This document shows positions 63,843 through 64,000 of a stretch of DNA of 64,000 nucleotides, piece by piece. Source of the stretch: Bacillus zhangzhouensis (lineage in GTDB: Bacteria > Bacillota > Bacilli > Bacillales > Bacillaceae); contig CP099514.1 of the NCBI GenBank assembly GCA_025809375.1, positions 1,178,001-1,242,000 on the forward strand. The letters are read 5' to 3'. The number at the start of each line of letters is the position of its first letter. The first letter of the stretch is position 1. The notes under the pieces were generated by a model. That model saw only the letters and a list, made by a program, of their open reading frames with translations, searched no databases and was not told the origin of the DNA. The translations under genes and the position numbers were made by a program.

Positions 63843-64000
63843 ATGGCGCAAATGACAATGATTCAAGCGATCACTGATGCGTTACGCACAGAACTGAAAA
63901 ATGACGAAAACGTTCTCGTTTTCGGAGAAGACGTTGGTAAAAATGGCGGCGTATTCCGTGCGACTGAAGGATTGCAAAAAGAGTTTGGTGAGGATCGTGT
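63843..64000 (+). CDS. pdhB: Pyruvate dehydrogenase E1 beta subunit PdhB, 5' part only
   Basis: The first 52 codons before the window edge: [18 protein letters not shown], then the [20 protein letters not shown] segment of E1 beta. AAGGAG lies within the last codons of pdhA. Confidence 0.95.
   Translation, partial: MAQMTMIQAITDALRTELKNDENVLVFGEDVGKNGGVFRATEGLQKEFGEDR

Overview
The window is ordinary low-GC Firmicutes core chromosome. Protein sequences, gene order, AAGGAGG-type ribosome sites and many TTG/GTG starts place it in Bacillus, most probably the B. pumilus group (pumilus/safensis/altitudinis). I infer this from remembered similarity to B. subtilis proteins and from order; no search was run. 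The order follows the B. subtilis ykwC-to-pdhB interval, with local losses (ykuG/ykuH, ykpB and yknU/yknV not seen) and gains (a manganese catalase, a cation diffusion facilitator, an RDD protein, an MFS protein, a second Rok-like protein, an IS3-family element).

Layout. 1-8.0 kb: tail of an SDR, ykwC, ykwD, pbpH, kinA, patA. 8.3-13.9 kb: CDF transporter, 51-aa protein, RDD protein, MFS transporter, cheV, ykyB, small Cys protein. 14-22.5 kb: ykuC, ykuD, ykuE, fadH, ykuI, the Fur-controlled sRNA fsrA, Mn catalase, ykuJ, ykuK, ykzF, darB. 22.6-28.3 kb: ccpC, a frameshifted DUF4275 gene, ykuNOP flavodoxin operon, dapH-dapL, ykuS. 28.36-29.65 kb: an IS3-family element inside the ykuS terminator, next to a decayed ykuT. 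30.3-32.9 kb: ykuU, ykuV, rok. 33-38.5 kb: yknT, the molybdenum cofactor operon mobA-moeB-moeA-mobB-moaE-moaD, a Rok-like gene. 39-42.5 kb: a damaged yknWXYZ locus. 42.8-46.4 kb: fruRKA with a frameshifted fruR. 46.5-64 kb: sipT, ykoA, ykpA, ampS, ykpC, mreBH, abh, kinC, ykqA, ktrC, adeC, rnjA-rpoY, a 23-codon ORF, ykrA, defB, a YjcZ-family gene, ykyA, pdhA and the start of pdhB.

Functional themes. Two phosphorelay kinases (kinA, kinC), abh and rok feed the sporulation/biofilm/competence decision. fsrA and ykuNOP carry Fur boxes and form an iron-sparing response (flavodoxins replacing ferredoxin). patA, dapH and dapL supply the acetylated branch of lysine/diaminopimelate synthesis, beside cell-wall genes pbpH, ykuD and mreBH. 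darB and ktrC link to c-di-AMP and potassium.

Most notable: (1) a roughly 170-bp structured repeat present three times, always at the 3' end of a gene and once flanked by two copies of a terminator hairpin; (2) an IS inserted exactly within a terminator; (3) five genes with disabling lesions (DUF4275, ykuT, yknW, yknY, fruR); (4) a second Rok-domain protein close to rok; (5) several small genes and operator-like repeats not explained by standard annotation.
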